Assembly (NCBI GenBank): GCA_002359495.1
Contig: DENB01000077.1
Span: forward strand, 1-64,000
DNA: 64,000 bases
Reading direction: 5' to 3'
Source of the DNA: Enterobacteriaceae bacterium UBA2655
GTDB taxonomy: Bacteria > Pseudomonadota > Gammaproteobacteria > Enterobacterales > Enterobacteriaceae
The notes under the pieces are model-generated. The model worked only from the letters and a program-made list of their open reading frames with translations. It did not search any database and was not told the origin of the DNA. Shown in pieces: positions 8,830 through 18,976 of the stretch (its first letter is position 1; each line of letters starts with the position of its first letter). A program made the position numbers and the translations under genes.

Positions 8830-10056
8830 CTATACATCTGTAGAGCCGAGCGTAGCGGAGCGGATATCTTTAGCCTCGCTGGTCCGGGCGCCTGGCACCA
8901 GGATGACCTTACGGCAATCCTGCTCTCTTTTCTCAAAAATCTTATAGGCTTCCGCCGCCTCGTCGAGAGGGAGGTGATGAGTTACAATCTCTTCCGGCGT
9001 GAGCAGCCCTTGTTCGATCAGTTTCAACAGCTCAGGGAGATAGGCGTGAACGTGCGTCTGCCCCATCTTAAAGGTCAATCCTTTATCAAACGCATCGCCG
9101 AATAAGAAACCATGAATAAAGCCGGTGTATACCCCTGGTACGCTGACGATGCCTCCACGGCGAACAGCGGCGATACACTGCCGCAACGCTTTTCCGCTGC
9201 TGCCTTCCAGTTTAAGGTTGGTAAGAATCGTCTCGGTGGTGCTGCCTTTGGCTTCAAAACCGACCGCATCGATTACCGCATCTACGCCCCGATTGCCCGG
9301 CGTATTTTCAATAATGACCTCAGCAGGATCGTCAATTTTATCGAAATTAATCGGAATCGCGCCATAACGCTGCTGCGCGAATTCGAGGCGGTAAGGATGG
9401 TGGTCAACGATAAAAATCTGTTCCGCGCCGGCCAGCCGGGCGCAGGCGGCAGACAGCAGGCCGACCGGTCCCGCGCCGAAAATAGCGACGCGCGATCCTT
9501 TTTCAACCTGCGCGTTTTTCACCGCCTGCCAGGCGGTTGGCAGAATATCGGAAAGGAAAAGCACTTTATCATCGGCGAGCAGGGGCGGCACTTTGAAAGG
9601 ACCGGTATTCGCTTTGGGCACCCGAACATATTCCGCCTGGCCGCCGGGCACGCCGCCGTACAGATGACTAAAACCAAACAGCGCGGCCGGCGGCGGGATC
9701 TGCTTTTTATTAATAATGGCGCCGCGGCCGGTATTGGTGGTTTCGCAGGCGGCATACTGGTGCATATGGCAAAAGAAGCAGTCGCCGCAGGCGATGACAA
9801 AAGGGATTACCACCCGATCGCCTTTCTGCACGGCAGTGACGTCGCGTCCGGTTTCAACCACTTCGCCCATAAACTCATGGCCGAAAATATCGCCATGCTT
9901 GGTTTGCGGAATTTTGCCACGGTAGAGATGCAGGTCAGAGCCGCAGATAGCGGTAGCCGTTACGCGCAGAATAATATCATCCTGCGCCTCGATGGCGGGA
10001 TCGGCGACGTTATCGACGCTGACATGGTGGGGACCATGATAAGTTAAGGCTTTCAC
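8830..10056 (-). CDS. Zinc-dependent alcohol/formaldehyde dehydrogenase family protein
   Basis: A 408-residue medium-chain dehydrogenase of the class resembling glutathione-independent formaldehyde dehydrogenase. Catalytic zinc motifs are [10 protein letters not shown] and GHEFMGEV. A structural-zinc loop is spaced C-x2-C-x2-C-x7-C ([16 protein letters not shown]). The NAD-binding Rossmann motif is FGAGPVGLL. The GTG at 10056 (VKALTYHG) matches the family N-terminus and follows AGAGGA at about 7 nt. An earlier ATG would add 15 unlike residues. It is expected to be cytosolic and to oxidise small aldehydes or alcohols; the substrate is uncertain. Confidence 0.88.
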   Translation of the reverse strand: MKALTYHGPHHVSVDNVADPAIEAQDDIILRVTATAICGSDLHLYRGKIPQTKHGDIFGHEFMGEVVETGRDVTAVQKGDRVVIPFVIACGDCFFCHMHQYAACETTNTGRGAIINKKQIPPPAALFGFSHLYGGVPGGQAEYVRVPKANTGPFKVPPLLADDKVLFLSDILPTAWQAVKNAQVEKGSRVAIFGAGPVGLLSAACARLAGAEQIFIVDHHPYRLEFAQQRYGAIPINFDKIDDPAEVIIENTPGNRGVDAVIDAVGFEAKGSTTETILTNLKLEGSSGKALRQCIAAVRRGGIVSVPGVYTGFIHGFLFGDAFDKGLTFKMGQTHVHAYLPELLKLIEQGLLTPEEIVTHHLPLDEAAEAYKIFEKREQDCRKVILVPGARTSEAKDIRSATLGSTDV

Positions 10057-10656
10057 AAGACGTCCTCTTTTTAGCGAAGGTTCGTTAACTTTAGTGTCCA
10101 ATTCACTTTTTTGCTTATACGCCGCCGCGCGGCGGCAGTTAGTTTTCGCCTATTCCAAAAAGAAGCGTTAACGACTGGTCACCGTTGCGATTAAGCAAAA
10201 TAATCAACGCATGACTACATATCGCATACGCGTTGGGTTTCATAACCCATCGGCATTAACCTTCTTACAATTGGATGAACTGCTGGAACCCCGTCGTTTT
10301 TGCCGGCTCAGTTCATATGTGAAAAATTCAGGTGCTTTATCGACTATGAATACAAAACTGAAACGAAAGATCTGTGCGCAGTCTGCGCCATAGCCCGGCA
10401 GGCCGCCTGTAAAGTCAAAAATAATGCGCTGGTTTTGGTCGAGATAACAGAGTAAGCGCTCGTCTCAATTTATTAGCGAAGCGGCAATGAATAAAAGCAA
10501 GGCAAATTAGCGCCTTGCTTACCGTTAAAAAAATTTCCTGTTCCGTAATAAAAAACGGAGCGGGGCGCGTCATTTACGCTGCGAGCCAAAACCAAAAATA
10601 TAAAATTTATAATAAGGCTTGCTACTCTGACCTAATCATGCGTTAATAGCGACCTC
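10057..10656. other. Intergenic region upstream of the cspA-type leader
   Basis: About 600 bp with no credible gene. A 9-bp hairpin (AAGCAAGGC/GCCTTGCTT, 10495-10520) is followed on the minus strand by a T-rich stretch, so it could end a leftward transcript of unknown origin. The right end must contain the cold-shock promoter. A 60-codon open frame at 10211-10393 has no ribosome-binding site and was not accepted. Confidence 0.4.
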
Positions 10657-10818
10657 GGTTTGATACGCAGACCTTATCAAAAGCAGTTTAGTAAAGCAGT
10701 TCTCATCATAAGTGTTATCCTTCGATACCCCTTCTTCGTGAGTCTTCTCGTTAAGCGCTAAGTAAATTCTGTACCCAGACCACGTTTGCCGAAAGGCTAT
10801 CAAATTAAGGTAATAGTT
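10657..10818 (+). promoter_or_regulatory. cspA-type 5' untranslated leader (cold-shock thermosensor RNA)
   Basis: The 162 bases before the cold-shock start codon resemble the E. coli cspA leader (159 nt) in order and content: CGGTTTGATACGCAGACC (cold-box region), AAAGCAGTTTAGTAAAGCAG, CGATACCCCTTCTTCGTG, then GCCGAAAGGC just before AAGGTAATA and the ATG. In E. coli this RNA refolds in the cold to expose the ribosome-binding site. The 5' end is set by similarity only. Confidence 0.75.
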
Positions 10819-11034
10819 ATGTCTAAGAAAATGACTGGTTTAGTAAAATGGTTTAACGCTGAGAAAGGTTTCGGCTTTATCTCTCCTGAAGATGGCAGCA
10901 AAGATGTATTCGTGCATTTCTCTGCTATCCAGAACGACGGTTTTAAATCTCTTGATGAAGGCCAGCGCGTTGAGTTTGAAGTTCAGACCAACTCTGCTAA
11001 AGGTCCTTCTGCAATCAACGTGGTTGCAAAATAA
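10819..11034 (+). CDS. cspA: CspA-family major cold-shock protein
   Basis: A 71-residue cold-shock-domain protein. RNP1 is KGFGFIS (residues 16-22) and RNP2 is VFVHFSAIQ (30-38). This fold binds single-stranded nucleic acid and melts mRNA structure at low temperature. Its [20 protein letters not shown] start matches E. coli CspA/CspB/CspG, and the long cspA-like leader supports the cold-inducible type. Assignment to cspA over its paralogues is probable but not certain. The ribosome-binding site AAGG is weak, as in E. coli cspA, where the leader controls access. Confidence 0.88.
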   Translation: MSKKMTGLVKWFNAEKGFGFISPEDGSKDVFVHFSAIQNDGFKSLDEGQRVEFEVQTNSAKGPSAINVVAK

Positions 11035-11104
11035 GATCGCTTCCTGAATGAGAATGAGAAAAACGATGACGGCCTGAGCCTGAGTAGCTGATTCTCTTCA
11101 TATA

Positions 11105-11131
11105 AAAACCCGCCTTTGAGCGGGTTTTTTT
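11105..11131 (+). terminator. Intrinsic terminator of cspA
   Basis: AAAACCCGC/GCGGGTTTT stem with TTTGA loop region, followed by a run of seven T, about 70 nt after the stop codon. Confidence 0.9.
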
Positions 11132-11240
11132 ATTGGCGCTAAAAAATTTTATTGCACAGCGTCCGGCCATTCGCACCCCTTGAAATTTGTTATTTCTTCT
11201 CCATATTCTTTTTATCGTCTTTTTTATTTTGGAGGTTATC

Positions 11241-11507
11241 ATGGCAAGCGGTTGGGCAGCTGACGGTGCGGTGCAAGAGCAGATCGATACAACCGTCAAT
11301 GACGAAGTTGCGCGCGTGCGTCAGTCAATCGGACAAGGCGACAGCGCGCGCTTTTGCGAGGAGTGTGGCGAAGAGATCCCGCTCGCCCGACGTAATGCGT
11401 TGAAAGGCGTGAAATATTGTTTTGCCTGCCAGCAGGAAATCGATAAAAAGCTTAACGGGCATGCGCTTTTTAATCGCAGAGGCAGTAAAGACAGCCAGCT
11501 GCGTTAA
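11241..11507 (+). CDS. ybiI: DksA/TraR-type zinc-finger protein YbiI
   Basis: An 88-residue protein with a C-terminal C4 zinc finger of the DksA/TraR family: CEECG at about 39-43 and CFACQ at about 61-65. The start MASGWAADGAVQEQI and the end NRRGSKDSQLR match E. coli YbiI almost exactly. ATG 11241 is chosen because GGAGGT lies about 5 nt upstream. It lacks the long coiled-coil that lets DksA reach the polymerase active site. Its function is not established in E. coli. It is monocistronic. Confidence 0.92.
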   Translation: MASGWAADGAVQEQIDTTVNDEVARVRQSIGQGDSARFCEECGEEIPLARRNALKGVKYCFACQQEIDKKLNGHALFNRRGSKDSQLR

Positions 11508-11531
11508 TTTCACTCTTGCGTTTGGGTAATC

Positions 11532-11629
11532 TCAGGAGCCGGGAACGGCCGCTCCGCTAAGAATAAACCAGCCAAGAAACGAAACGCCGGCGATGATAAT
11601 CGCAATGGGAAAGAGATATCGATCTTCAT
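11532..11629 (-). pseudogene. YoaK-like small membrane protein, start and body in different frames
   Basis: From ATG 11629 (GGG of the Shine-Dalgarno 5-6 nt upstream) the frame reads MKIDISFP, like the start of E. coli YoaK (32 residues, MRIGIIFP). The rest of the YoaK-like sequence, IAIIIAGVSFLGWFILSGAA then VPGS-stop, is in the -1 frame. The switch falls at TTTCCCA (11606-11612), which fits the X-XXY-YYZ slippery pattern in the ATG frame. The -1 frame has no ATG, GTG or TTG of its own before the homology. So this is a one-base deletion, a sequence error, or -1 frameshifting. It lies 33 nt after a 107-residue hypothetical gene on the same strand. Confidence 0.6.
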
Positions 11630-11662
11630 TATTATCCCTGATTAAAAATGTATCTGGCGGCG

Positions 11663-11986
11663 TCAGGCGATTTGCAGCACCGCGCGCGTGGTCTTCATCA
11701 TGCTAAAAAGTTGAAACTGACTGGCTTCATCCGCCCGGCGCGCCATCTCTCCCGCCTGAAACAGAATGGTATCGATACGGCCTAACTGTCGCCAGACAAT
11801 AATCGCCGAAGCGATGAGCGCGCAATATTGTTCGCTCTGCACGCACTCCACCGTGGCGTAACGGGTTTCGTCCAGTCCGTTGATGAAAATTTTCACCGCA
11901 TCGCCGGGCAGTATCGCCTTTAAATCGTCCAGCATCACCTGGCTGACTGACCGGGAGAGGTAAAGCGTTAACCATTTCATCGTCAT
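11663..11986 (-). CDS. Hypothetical 107-residue protein
   Basis: Not recognised. The protein starts MTMKWLTLYLSRSVSQVMLD and contains LPGDAVKIFINGLDETRYATV, then a predominantly helical C-terminal half with alanines. It could be a small alpha/beta protein. ATG 11986 is preferred because AAGGA lies about 5 nt upstream. An open frame extends 49 codons further upstream without a good ribosome-binding site. The YoaK-like micro-gene follows directly, so the two probably share a transcript. Confidence 0.6.
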   Translation of the reverse strand: MTMKWLTLYLSRSVSQVMLDDLKAILPGDAVKIFINGLDETRYATVECVQSEQYCALIASAIIVWRQLGRIDTILFQAGEMARRADEASQFQLFSMMKTTRAVLQIA

Positions 11987-12365
11987 TCCAGTCCTTCGTT
12001 CTGATGAATGCTCAGGTGTTATAAGGGTTTGTCGGCCATATTGGAAGAAAACCTTTATCGCGTCGACGACTTCATCTCGCTGCCATTTCTCTGAAAAGAG
12101 TGGCAGCCAGACGCAAAATGCGCGGTCCGACACAGCACTTCTGAAAAATCCCTCAGATATTTAACAGGTTATACGCAGGACCCGTCTGATGCGCCATAAA
12201 ACCGATTTTGTGATCGCCATAAGGAATAACCGTCAGATATTGCCATGCGTTTGATCGGGTCGGCAGTGATTCAAAGGCTGAACCTTGCCTACGCGCCGTA
12301 GACTCCTCCGTAATCGGGAGACCCTCGGTTTCCCGCCGGCCTCTCAACCTTACGAAGGAATAACA
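11987..12365. other. Intergenic region upstream of rhaT
   Basis: About 380 bp. It should contain the rhaT promoter, which in E. coli is driven by RhaS and CRP; a partial CRP-like match (TGTGATCGCC) lies near 12212. A leftward 82-codon open frame (12153-12401) runs over the rhaT start and is rejected as coincidental. No other structure is seen. Confidence 0.4.
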
Positions 12366-13400
12366 ATGAACAGTGCCATCGTCGCAGGTATTTTCTGGCA
12401 TCTGGTCGGTGCCGCCAGTGCCGCATGTTTTTATGCGCCATTTAAACAGGTGAAAAAGTGGTCGTGGGAAACCATGTGGTCCGTAGGAGGGATAATGTCA
12501 TGGCTGATTTTGCCATGGGCGGTCAGCGCGGCATTGCTTCCTGACTTCTGGTCCTACTACGGCTCTTTCAGCGCGTCGCAGTTGCTGCCGGTGTTTCTGT
12601 TCGGCGCCATGTGGGGCGTCGGCAACATCAATTACGGGCTGACAATGCGCTACCTGGGCATGTCGATGGGCATCGGTATCGCCATTGGCATTACGCTAGT
12701 GGTCGGCACGCTGATGACGCCGCTGCTGCAGGGGCGCTTTATTGCACTGTTCAGCTCGGCCGGCGGACGCCTGACGCTGCTTGGCGTGCTCGTCGCGCTG
12801 ATCGGCATCGCGATCGTGACGCGTGCCGGGCTGCTAAAAGAGCGGGCGCTGGGAATCAATGCGGAAGATTTTAATCTGAAGAAAGGATTGGCGCTGGCGG
12901 TGGCCTGCGGCATTTTTTCCGCCGGGATGTCTTTTGCGATGGACGCAGCCAAACCGATGCACGACGCGGCGACGCAGCTCGGCATCGATCCGCTCTACGT
13001 GGCGCTCCTCAGCTATGTGATCATCATGGGCGGCGGCGCGCTGGTCAATCTGGCCTACTGCTTTATCCGTCTGGCGATCAAGCCTGAACTCTCGGTCAAA
13101 AGCGATTTCTCCGTAGCGAAACCGATGCTGCTGGCCAACATCGCCTTCGCGGTTCTGGGCGGCACCATGTGGTATTTGCAATTCTTCTTTTATGCCTGGG
13201 GCCACGCCAAAATACCGCCGCAGTACGACTTCGTCAGTTGGATGCTGCATATGAGTCTGTACGTGCTGTGCGGAGGGTTGGTGGATCTGCTGCTGAAAGA
13301 GTGGAAGTCGGCTGGCCGTCATCCGGTCAGCGTGCTCTCTTTGGGATGCGTGGTAATCATCATTGCTGCGAATATAGTCGGCCTTGGCCTGGCGGTTTGA
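12366..13400 (+). CDS. rhaT: L-rhamnose:H+ symporter RhaT
   Basis: A 344-residue inner-membrane permease with about ten transmembrane helices, the same length as E. coli RhaT. Recognisable segments include the N-terminal [40 protein letters not shown] and the central [20 protein letters not shown]. It imports L-rhamnose with a proton. The ATG at 12366 follows AAGGAA. It stands in the standard rhaT-rhaR-rhaS//rhaBADM order, convergent with rhaR. Expression normally needs rhamnose-bound RhaS and CRP. Confidence 0.96.
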   Translation: MNSAIVAGIFWHLVGAASAACFYAPFKQVKKWSWETMWSVGGIMSWLILPWAVSAALLPDFWSYYGSFSASQLLPVFLFGAMWGVGNINYGLTMRYLGMSMGIGIAIGITLVVGTLMTPLLQGRFIALFSSAGGRLTLLGVLVALIGIAIVTRAGLLKERALGINAEDFNLKKGLALAVACGIFSAGMSFAMDAAKPMHDAATQLGIDPLYVALLSYVIIMGGGALVNLAYCFIRLAIKPELSVKSDFSVAKPMLLANIAFAVLGGTMWYLQFFFYAWGHAKIPPQYDFVSWMLHMSLYVLCGGLVDLLLKEWKSAGRHPVSVLSLGCVVIIIAANIVGLGLAV

Positions 13401-13432
13401 CTCCGCGCCGACGCCTGCCTGACGGGCGTCGG

Positions 13433-14294
13433 CTAAGAATCGTTTTCCGCCGCAGGCATTTTATTCTGCTGAATGTGCTGCAGGAAACGTTGCCGCCAGG
13501 CGCTGGGCGTCAGGCCGGTTTCACGGGTAAACACCACCGAAAAATAGTTGCTGTCGTCGAATCCGCAGCGCGCCGCCACTTCGCTGATCAGGCAGTCGCG
13601 CGTACGCAGCAGATACTTCGCCTGGCAAAGCTGCAACTGACGTAAATAATGGCCGACGGTCATACCGGTTTGCTGGCGAAAAAGCTGTTTCAGCGCGCGT
13701 TCGTTGACAAAAAGCGGAGAAGTCGAAAGGGCGCGTCAGCGCGCTTTGAAGGGCCGACATCAGCAAATCAAGCTGTTCGCCTTCTGGCAGCGCCCAGGGA
13801 CGATCGGCGGCGTAACTGTGACGGCGTAAAATCAATGTCAGCTGCAAAAACAGCGCTTCTGAAAGCTGGATAGAGAGCGGATCGGTTTTACGGCTTTCCC
13901 GCTCCAGTTGAACAATGACGCTGCGCGCCAGCGACATCCCGCGGGTCGTCAGGCGCCAGCAGACCGGCGCGTCATGGGACTGTGGCGGCAACAGCTGTGA
14001 CCAATCCAGCTCAAGCCGAAAACGATCGCGACAGTAAAGAATATTATCCAGCACCAAATCGTTGACGGTATCGTAGCTGTGACGATCCTGATCATGGATA
14101 TAAAAAAGATCGCCGCAGGTCACCAGCCAGGGGCGGTCATTCAGAACATGCAGACCATTGCCGCGCCAGACGATGACAATCTCGCTGAATTCATGACGAT
14201 GCGGCGGAAACGAGGGTTGCGGCATACGTTCAGCGACCGCAATCGGCAGATTGGCGGCGGGAAAATAGTCCTCGCGGCTCAGTATCAACAACAT
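13433..14294 (-). pseudogene. rhaR: RhaR, AraC-family activator of rhaSR, frameshifted
   Basis: The locus encodes a RhaR-like protein of about 286 residues (E. coli 282), but in two frames. The first frame gives the cupin sensor (FPPHRHEFSEIVIVWRGNGL) up to FDFSAF; the rest ([16 protein letters not shown], then [20 protein letters not shown]) is in the +1 frame. The switch coincides with a run of five T in the coding strand (13709-13713); four T would restore one frame. As read, translation leaves frame just inside the DNA-binding domain, so both helix-turn-helix units are lost. It sits downstream of rhaS in the usual place. A homopolymer sequencing error is a real alternative. Confidence 0.85.
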
Positions 14295-14309
14295 GATCGT
14301 TCTCCCTGT

Positions 14310-15131
14310 TTACAGCATATTCTGTCGCTCCGCGCGGGGCGCGTAGCCAAACTCACGTCGGAACAGCGTGGAAAAATGGTTGCTGTCGCCGAAACCGCAC
14401 TGAAAGGCGATATCCGTGATGCGCATATCGCTGTGACGCAGCAGATGACGCGCCTGCAGCAGGCGCAAACGATTTAAATAGCGCTGCGGCGTACTGCCGG
14501 TTTGCTGCTTCATCTGCCGATGAAGCGTACGCAACGACAGCGAAAATCGATCCGCCAGCGCTTCCCATGCCACTTCTTCACTGTAGTGATCATTCAGCCA
14601 GTCCAGCAGGCGATGCAGACGCGCCTCCTGATCTTGCGCCGCCTTGTCGCGGCAGGCCTGACGTAATAACACCAGCAGCTGCAAAAAAAGCTGCTCCTGG
14701 CGCGCCTGTTTTTCCAGCGACCAGATTTCGTCCTGTTTGAGCTGCGTCGCGATACTTAACGCCTGGCCCATCAGCTTGTGGTTAATCCGCCAGTGCGACG
14801 GGTAGCAACCATTATCTTCACGCGGCAGCAGATCTTTCAGGCCCGACAGAAAGCGAAACGCGGTTGGGCTGCGGTAAAGCACATTCGTCAGGCAAAGGTT
14901 GTCGGTTTGTTCGTAAAGGTGTCGATCGTGATCGCGCACGAAACAGACGCAGCCGCTGCCAAGGGTTTGCGGCTCGCCATTGAAAATATGAACGCCTGAG
15001 CCGTGCTCCACTAGCACAATTTCATAGAAATCATGGTGATGCTCCGGAAACGCGAGTTGAGGCGCTCGCGGCTCGATAGCAACCGGAAAATCGCCTGCCG
15101 GGAAAAAATCAGCGCTGTGCAGAACGGTCAT
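14310..15131 (-). CDS. rhaS: RhaS, AraC-family activator of rhaBAD and rhaT
   Basis: A 273-residue AraC/XylS-type activator, intact. N-terminal rhamnose-binding cupin: [20 protein letters not shown] and [21 protein letters not shown]-terminal pair of helix-turn-helix motifs: [20 protein letters not shown] and [20 protein letters not shown]. Length and sequence follow E. coli RhaS (278). ATG 15131 is chosen for the GGAGA 7 nt upstream; an ATG one codon earlier is possible. It is divergent from rhaBADM across a shared control region and precedes the broken rhaR. With RhaR lost, rhaS would depend on basal or auto-activation. Confidence 0.95.
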   Translation of the reverse strand: MTVLHSADFFPAGDFPVAIEPRAPQLAFPEHHHDFYEIVLVEHGSGVHIFNGEPQTLGSGCVCFVRDHDRHLYEQTDNLCLTNVLYRSPTAFRFLSGLKDLLPREDNGCYPSHWRINHKLMGQALSIATQLKQDEIWSLEKQARQEQLFLQLLVLLRQACRDKAAQDQEARLHRLLDWLNDHYSEEVAWEALADRFSLSLRTLHRQMKQQTGSTPQRYLNRLRLLQARHLLRHSDMRITDIAFQCGFGDSNHFSTLFRREFGYAPRAERQNML

Positions 15132-15295
15132 CATCGACTCTCCTTTATTAACATAATTGCAACCGATACTAATCATCCTTTCTGCTACCGACCTTGAATT
15201 TCGCACCGTCTGAACCAAGAAAATTGCTTTTTATTCAAGAAAGCAGCGGAAGATTTTGGAAATGCGGCGGATATCACAGATGCCGCTTCTGCCAC

Positions 15296-15420
15296 ATCTG
15301 TGAGCTGCCTCACGAACATCTTTGCAAGCCTGCCAGCGGGTTCTCTCTGCTGGCAGCGAGGGGAAGGTGATGAAAAGGCAAGAATTCTACCCTGTGGACA
15401 TCTGATCACAGGAAGAACAA
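15296..15420. promoter_or_regulatory. rhaSR-rhaBAD divergent control region (CRP and RhaS sites)
   Basis: A strong CRP match, TGTGAGCTGCCTCACG, lies at 15299-15314. Next comes ATCTTTGCAAGCCTGCC (15318-15334), close to the first RhaS half-site of the E. coli rhaBAD promoter. A second region (GGCAGCGAGGGGAAGG) resembles the other half-site. The spacing of CRP then RhaS sites upstream of rhaB matches E. coli. E. coli half-sites are recalled from memory, so the half-site borders are approximate. Confidence 0.7.
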
Positions 15421-15423
15421 GCC

Positions 15424-16905
15424 ATGAATAAACGAAATATTGTTGCCGTGGATTTAGGCGCTTCCAGCGGGCGCGTGATGTTGGCGCAATGGTGCGCCGC
15501 TTCGCAGCAGCTGAGCCTGCGCGAAGTGCGCCGCTTCGCCAACCAACGTCGGCGCAGTCAGGGGTACGACTGCTGGGATATGGATCGGCTGGAGCAGGAG
15601 ATCCGCGCGGGTCTGGCGCAGCTGGATGCGGAAGGAATTTTGCCGGACAGCATCGGCATCGATACTTGGGGCGTAGATCTGGTCCTGCTCGATGCGCAGG
15701 GGCGGCGCGTCGGCGAAGCGGTGAGCTACCGCGATAAACGCACCCAGGGCCTGATGGAGCAGGCCCTGCGCGAACCGGGTCGTGAGTTTATTTTTCAACG
15801 CACCGGCATACAGTTTTTGCCGTTCAACACGCTCTATCAGCTGCGCGCACTGCATCAACAGCAGCCTGACTGGCAGGAGAGCGTCGCCTGCGCGCTGATG
15901 ATCCCGGACTATCTGCATTACCGGCTGACCGGCGAGCTGAACTGGGAGTACACCAACGCCACCACGACGCAGCTGCTGAATATTGAGAGCGGTGAATGGG
16001 ATCGCGAGCTGCTTGCCTGGGCGGGCGTGCCGGCTGGCTGGTTCGGCAAACCGCAGCCGCCCGGCAACCGGGTCGGCTACTGGACCAACGCGGCGGGCGA
16101 CAAGGTTCCGGTGATCGCCGTCGCCACTCATGACACCGCCAGCGCGGTGTTTGCCGCTCCGCTGACGCATGAGGATGCGGCATACCTCAGTTCCGGCACC
16201 TGGTCGCTGATGGGGTTTGAGAGCCTGCAGCCTTATACCGGCGCGGCGGCGCTGAACGCCAACGTCACGAACGAAGGCGGCGCGGAAGGCTACCGCGTGC
16301 TGAAAAACATTATGGGGCTCTGGCTGTTGCAGCGCATCTGCGAAGAACTGCAAATCGTCGATCTCTGTCAGCTAATTGAAGAAACCGCGCGGCAGCCCGC
16401 CTGCCTGGCGCTCATCAACCCCAACGACGCCCGCTTTATCAACCCGGACAGCATGGTGCGGGAGATTCAAAACGCCTGCGCCGCGCAGGGCATGTCGATA
16501 CCGCACTCCCCAGCGGCGCTGGCGCGCTGTATTTTCGACAGCCTGGCGTTGCTCTATCGCCAAGTGATTCAGGAGCTGGCGTCGTTGCGCGGCGCCCGCT
16601 TCAGCCAGCTGCATGTGGTGGGAGGGGGCTGCCAAAATCGCTTCCTCAACCAGCTCTGCGCCGACGCCTGCGAACTGCCGGTTTTCGCCGGTCCGGTCGA
16701 AGCCTCGACGCTGGGAAACGTCGGCTGCCAGCTGGTGGCGCTGGGAGAACTCCCGGACGTCGCCGCCTTTCACCGCTGCGTAGCGCGCAATTTTCCGCTG
16801 GATAAATTTGAACCGATGAACAACAGCGCCTTTCGCGCCACTCAGGCGCGCTTCGCGGCGCTGAGTCAACCTGCTAAGGAACTTGCTTATGACAAAGTTG
16901 ATTGA
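15424..16905 (+). CDS. rhaB: Rhamnulokinase RhaB
   Basis: A 493-residue FGGY-family sugar kinase that phosphorylates L-rhamnulose at O-1. It has the N-terminal phosphate loop [29 protein letters not shown], the substrate-loop region [17 protein letters not shown], and the C-terminal [19 protein letters not shown]. It is first gene of the rhaBADM operon and its end overlaps rhaA by 17 nt. The ATG follows AGGAAG. Expression is expected to need RhaS and CRP bound just upstream. Confidence 0.96.
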   Translation: MNKRNIVAVDLGASSGRVMLAQWCAASQQLSLREVRRFANQRRRSQGYDCWDMDRLEQEIRAGLAQLDAEGILPDSIGIDTWGVDLVLLDAQGRRVGEAVSYRDKRTQGLMEQALREPGREFIFQRTGIQFLPFNTLYQLRALHQQQPDWQESVACALMIPDYLHYRLTGELNWEYTNATTTQLLNIESGEWDRELLAWAGVPAGWFGKPQPPGNRVGYWTNAAGDKVPVIAVATHDTASAVFAAPLTHEDAAYLSSGTWSLMGFESLQPYTGAAALNANVTNEGGAEGYRVLKNIMGLWLLQRICEELQIVDLCQLIEETARQPACLALINPNDARFINPDSMVREIQNACAAQGMSIPHSPAALARCIFDSLALLYRQVIQELASLRGARFSQLHVVGGGCQNRFLNQLCADACELPVFAGPVEASTLGNVGCQLVALGELPDVAAFHRCVARNFPLDKFEPMNNSAFRATQARFAALSQPAKELAYDKVD

Positions 16906-18145
16906 ACAGGCCTTCGATCTGGCCAAACAACGTTTCGCTGCGATTGGCGTGGATGTCGAACATACCATGCGGCAGCTGGAAGCCATTCCGGTCTCGATGC
17001 ACTGCTGGCAGGGCGATGATGTGCGCGGCTTTGAAAATCCGCAGGGCGCGCTAACCGGCGGCATTCAGGCTACCGGAAACTATCCGGGCCGGGCGCGCAA
17101 CGCTGAGGAGCTGCGTGCCGATCTGGATAAGGCGATGTCGCTGATCCCCGGCGCGAAACGGCTCAATATGCACGCGATCTACCTGGAAAGCGACGCGCCG
17201 GTGGAGCGCGACGCCATTGAGCCGGCGCATTTTAAAAACTGGGTGGAGTGGGCGAAGCAAAACAAGCTGGGGCTCGACTTCAACCCGACCTGTTTCTCGC
17301 ACCCGTTGAGCGCCGACGGCTTTACGCTCTCTCACGCGGACAGCGGGATTCGCCAGTTCTGGATCGATCACTGCAAGGCGAGCCGCGCCGTTTCAGCCTG
17401 GTTCGGCGAGCAGCTGGGCACGCCGTCGGTCATGAACATATGGGTGCCGGACGGCATGAAAGATCTGACGGTGGATCGGCTGGCGCCGCGTCAGCGTTTG
17501 CTGAACGCGCTTGATGAGATCATCAGCGAGAAAAAAAATCCCGCGCACCATATCGACGCCGTGGAAAGCAAGCTGTTCGGCATCGGCGCGGAGAGTTACA
17601 CCGTCGGTTCCAACGAGTTTTTCCTCGGCTATGCCTGCAGCCGTCAAACCGCGCTGACCCTCGACGCCGGCCACTTCCATCCCACCGAAGTGATTTCCGA
17701 CAAAATTTCTACGGCGATGCTGTATGTGCCCCGGCTGCTGCTGCATGTCAGCCGCCCGGTTCGCTGGGACAGCGATCATGTGGTGCTGCTCGATGATGAA
17801 ACCCAGGCCATCGCCAGCGAAATCGTGCGCCATCAGCTGTTTGACAAGGTTCATATCGGGCTGGATTTCTTCGACGCCTCTATCAACCGCATCGCCGCCT
17901 GGGTCATCGGCACACGCAACGCGAAAAAAGCACTGCTGCGCGCGCTGCTGGAGCCCACCGACCGTCTGCGCAAACTGGAAGCGGAGGGGGATTACACCGC
18001 GCGCCTGGCGCTGCTGGAAGAGCAAAAATCGCTGCCGTGGCAGGCGGTCTGGGAAGCCTGGTGCCTGCATCATGACGTGCCGGCCGACGCTGGCTGGCTG
18101 AGCGACGTGCGCCGCTACGAACAACTGATTCTGACTCAACGTTAA
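16889..18145 (+). CDS. rhaA: L-rhamnose isomerase RhaA
   Basis: A 418-residue TIM-barrel isomerase converting L-rhamnose to L-rhamnulose. The E. coli RhaA segments are all present: [60 protein letters not shown] (metal site region) and [20 protein letters not shown] 16889 has AAGGA 8 nt upstream; a TTG two codons earlier is less likely. The overlap with rhaB suggests translational coupling. Confidence 0.96.
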   Translation: MTKLIEQAFDLAKQRFAAIGVDVEHTMRQLEAIPVSMHCWQGDDVRGFENPQGALTGGIQATGNYPGRARNAEELRADLDKAMSLIPGAKRLNMHAIYLESDAPVERDAIEPAHFKNWVEWAKQNKLGLDFNPTCFSHPLSADGFTLSHADSGIRQFWIDHCKASRAVSAWFGEQLGTPSVMNIWVPDGMKDLTVDRLAPRQRLLNALDEIISEKKNPAHHIDAVESKLFGIGAESYTVGSNEFFLGYACSRQTALTLDAGHFHPTEVISDKISTAMLYVPRLLLHVSRPVRWDSDHVVLLDDETQAIASEIVRHQLFDKVHIGLDFFDASINRIAAWVIGTRNAKKALLRALLEPTDRLRKLEAEGDYTARLALLEEQKSLPWQAVWEAWCLHHDVPADAGWLSDVRRYEQLILTQR

Positions 18146-18154
18146 GGATTCACT

Positions 18155-18976
18155 ATGCAAAGCATTCTTTCGTCCTGGTTTGTGCAGGGAATGGTTAAGG
18201 CGACCAGCGATATGTGGCTGAAAGGCTGGGATGAGCGCAACGGCGGCAATGTCACTCTGCGGCTGCTCGAGGAGGAGGTGAAGCCTTTCGCTGCGGATTT
18301 CTGTGCCGAACCGCGCTGTATCGAGCTCTCGCAGCCAGCACCGGCGCTGGCGAACTGCTGGTTTATCGTCACCGGCTCCGGCAAATTTTTCCGCAATGTG
18401 CAGCTGGATCCGGCGGACAGCCTGGCGCTGCTGCAGGTGGATGTTCACTGGGGCCTGAGCAATGGCGGCCTGCCGACCTCTGAGCTGGCCTCTCATTTTC
18501 AGTCGCACAGCGAGCGCAAGCGACTGACGCACGGTCAGGATCGCGTCATCATGCACTGCCATGCCACCAACTTTATGGCATTAAGCTACGTGGTCGAGCT
18601 GGATGCAGCGCGCTTCACCCGTTTGCTTTGGGAAGGCAGCACCGAATGCCTGGTGGTATTCCCGGACGGCGTCGGCATCCTGCCCTGGATGGTGCCGGGC
18701 ACCGACGGCATCGGCGCCGCGACGGCGGAGCAGATGAGATCGCATAGCTTGGTGATGTGGCCGTTCCACGGTATTTTCGCCGCCAGCCCCTCGCTTGACG
18801 AGGCCTTTGGCCTGATCGATACCGCGGAAAAATCGTCGGAGGTGATCGTGAAGGTGCTTTCAATGGGCGGTATTCGCCAGAGCATCACTACGGAACAGCT
18901 GATTGCCCTTGGCGAACGTTTCGGCGTTAAGCCCTGGCAGGCGGCGCTGGAGGCAGGGCCGGCTCATGCTGCGTAA
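18155..18976 (+). CDS. rhaD: Rhamnulose-1-phosphate aldolase RhaD
   Basis: A 273-residue class II zinc aldolase (AraD/FucA family) that cleaves L-rhamnulose 1-phosphate to dihydroxyacetone phosphate and L-lactaldehyde. Zinc-ligand motifs are [11 protein letters not shown] (about 132-142) and [13 protein letters not shown] (about 197-209); TGSGKFFRN is the phosphate-binding segment. L-lactaldehyde is the substrate of AldA encoded at 5.3 kb. It lies 9 nt after rhaA and overlaps rhaM by 11 nt. Confidence 0.96.
   Translation: MQSILSSWFVQGMVKATSDMWLKGWDERNGGNVTLRLLEEEVKPFAADFCAEPRCIELSQPAPALANCWFIVTGSGKFFRNVQLDPADSLALLQVDVHWGLSNGGLPTSELASHFQSHSERKRLTHGQDRVIMHCHATNFMALSYVVELDAARFTRLLWEGSTECLVVFPDGVGILPWMVPGTDGIGAATAEQMRSHSLVMWPFHGIFAASPSLDEAFGLIDTAEKSSEVIVKVLSMGGIRQSITTEQLIALGERFGVKPWQAALEAGPAHAA

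Noticed and set aside
10211..10393. Sixty-codon open frame between the alcohol dehydrogenase and cspA genes.
   Set aside because: No ribosome-binding site and no recognisable protein features.
12153..12401. Leftward 82-codon open frame across the rhaT start.
   Set aside because: No ribosome-binding site, no similarity recognised, and it overlaps a firmly identified gene.
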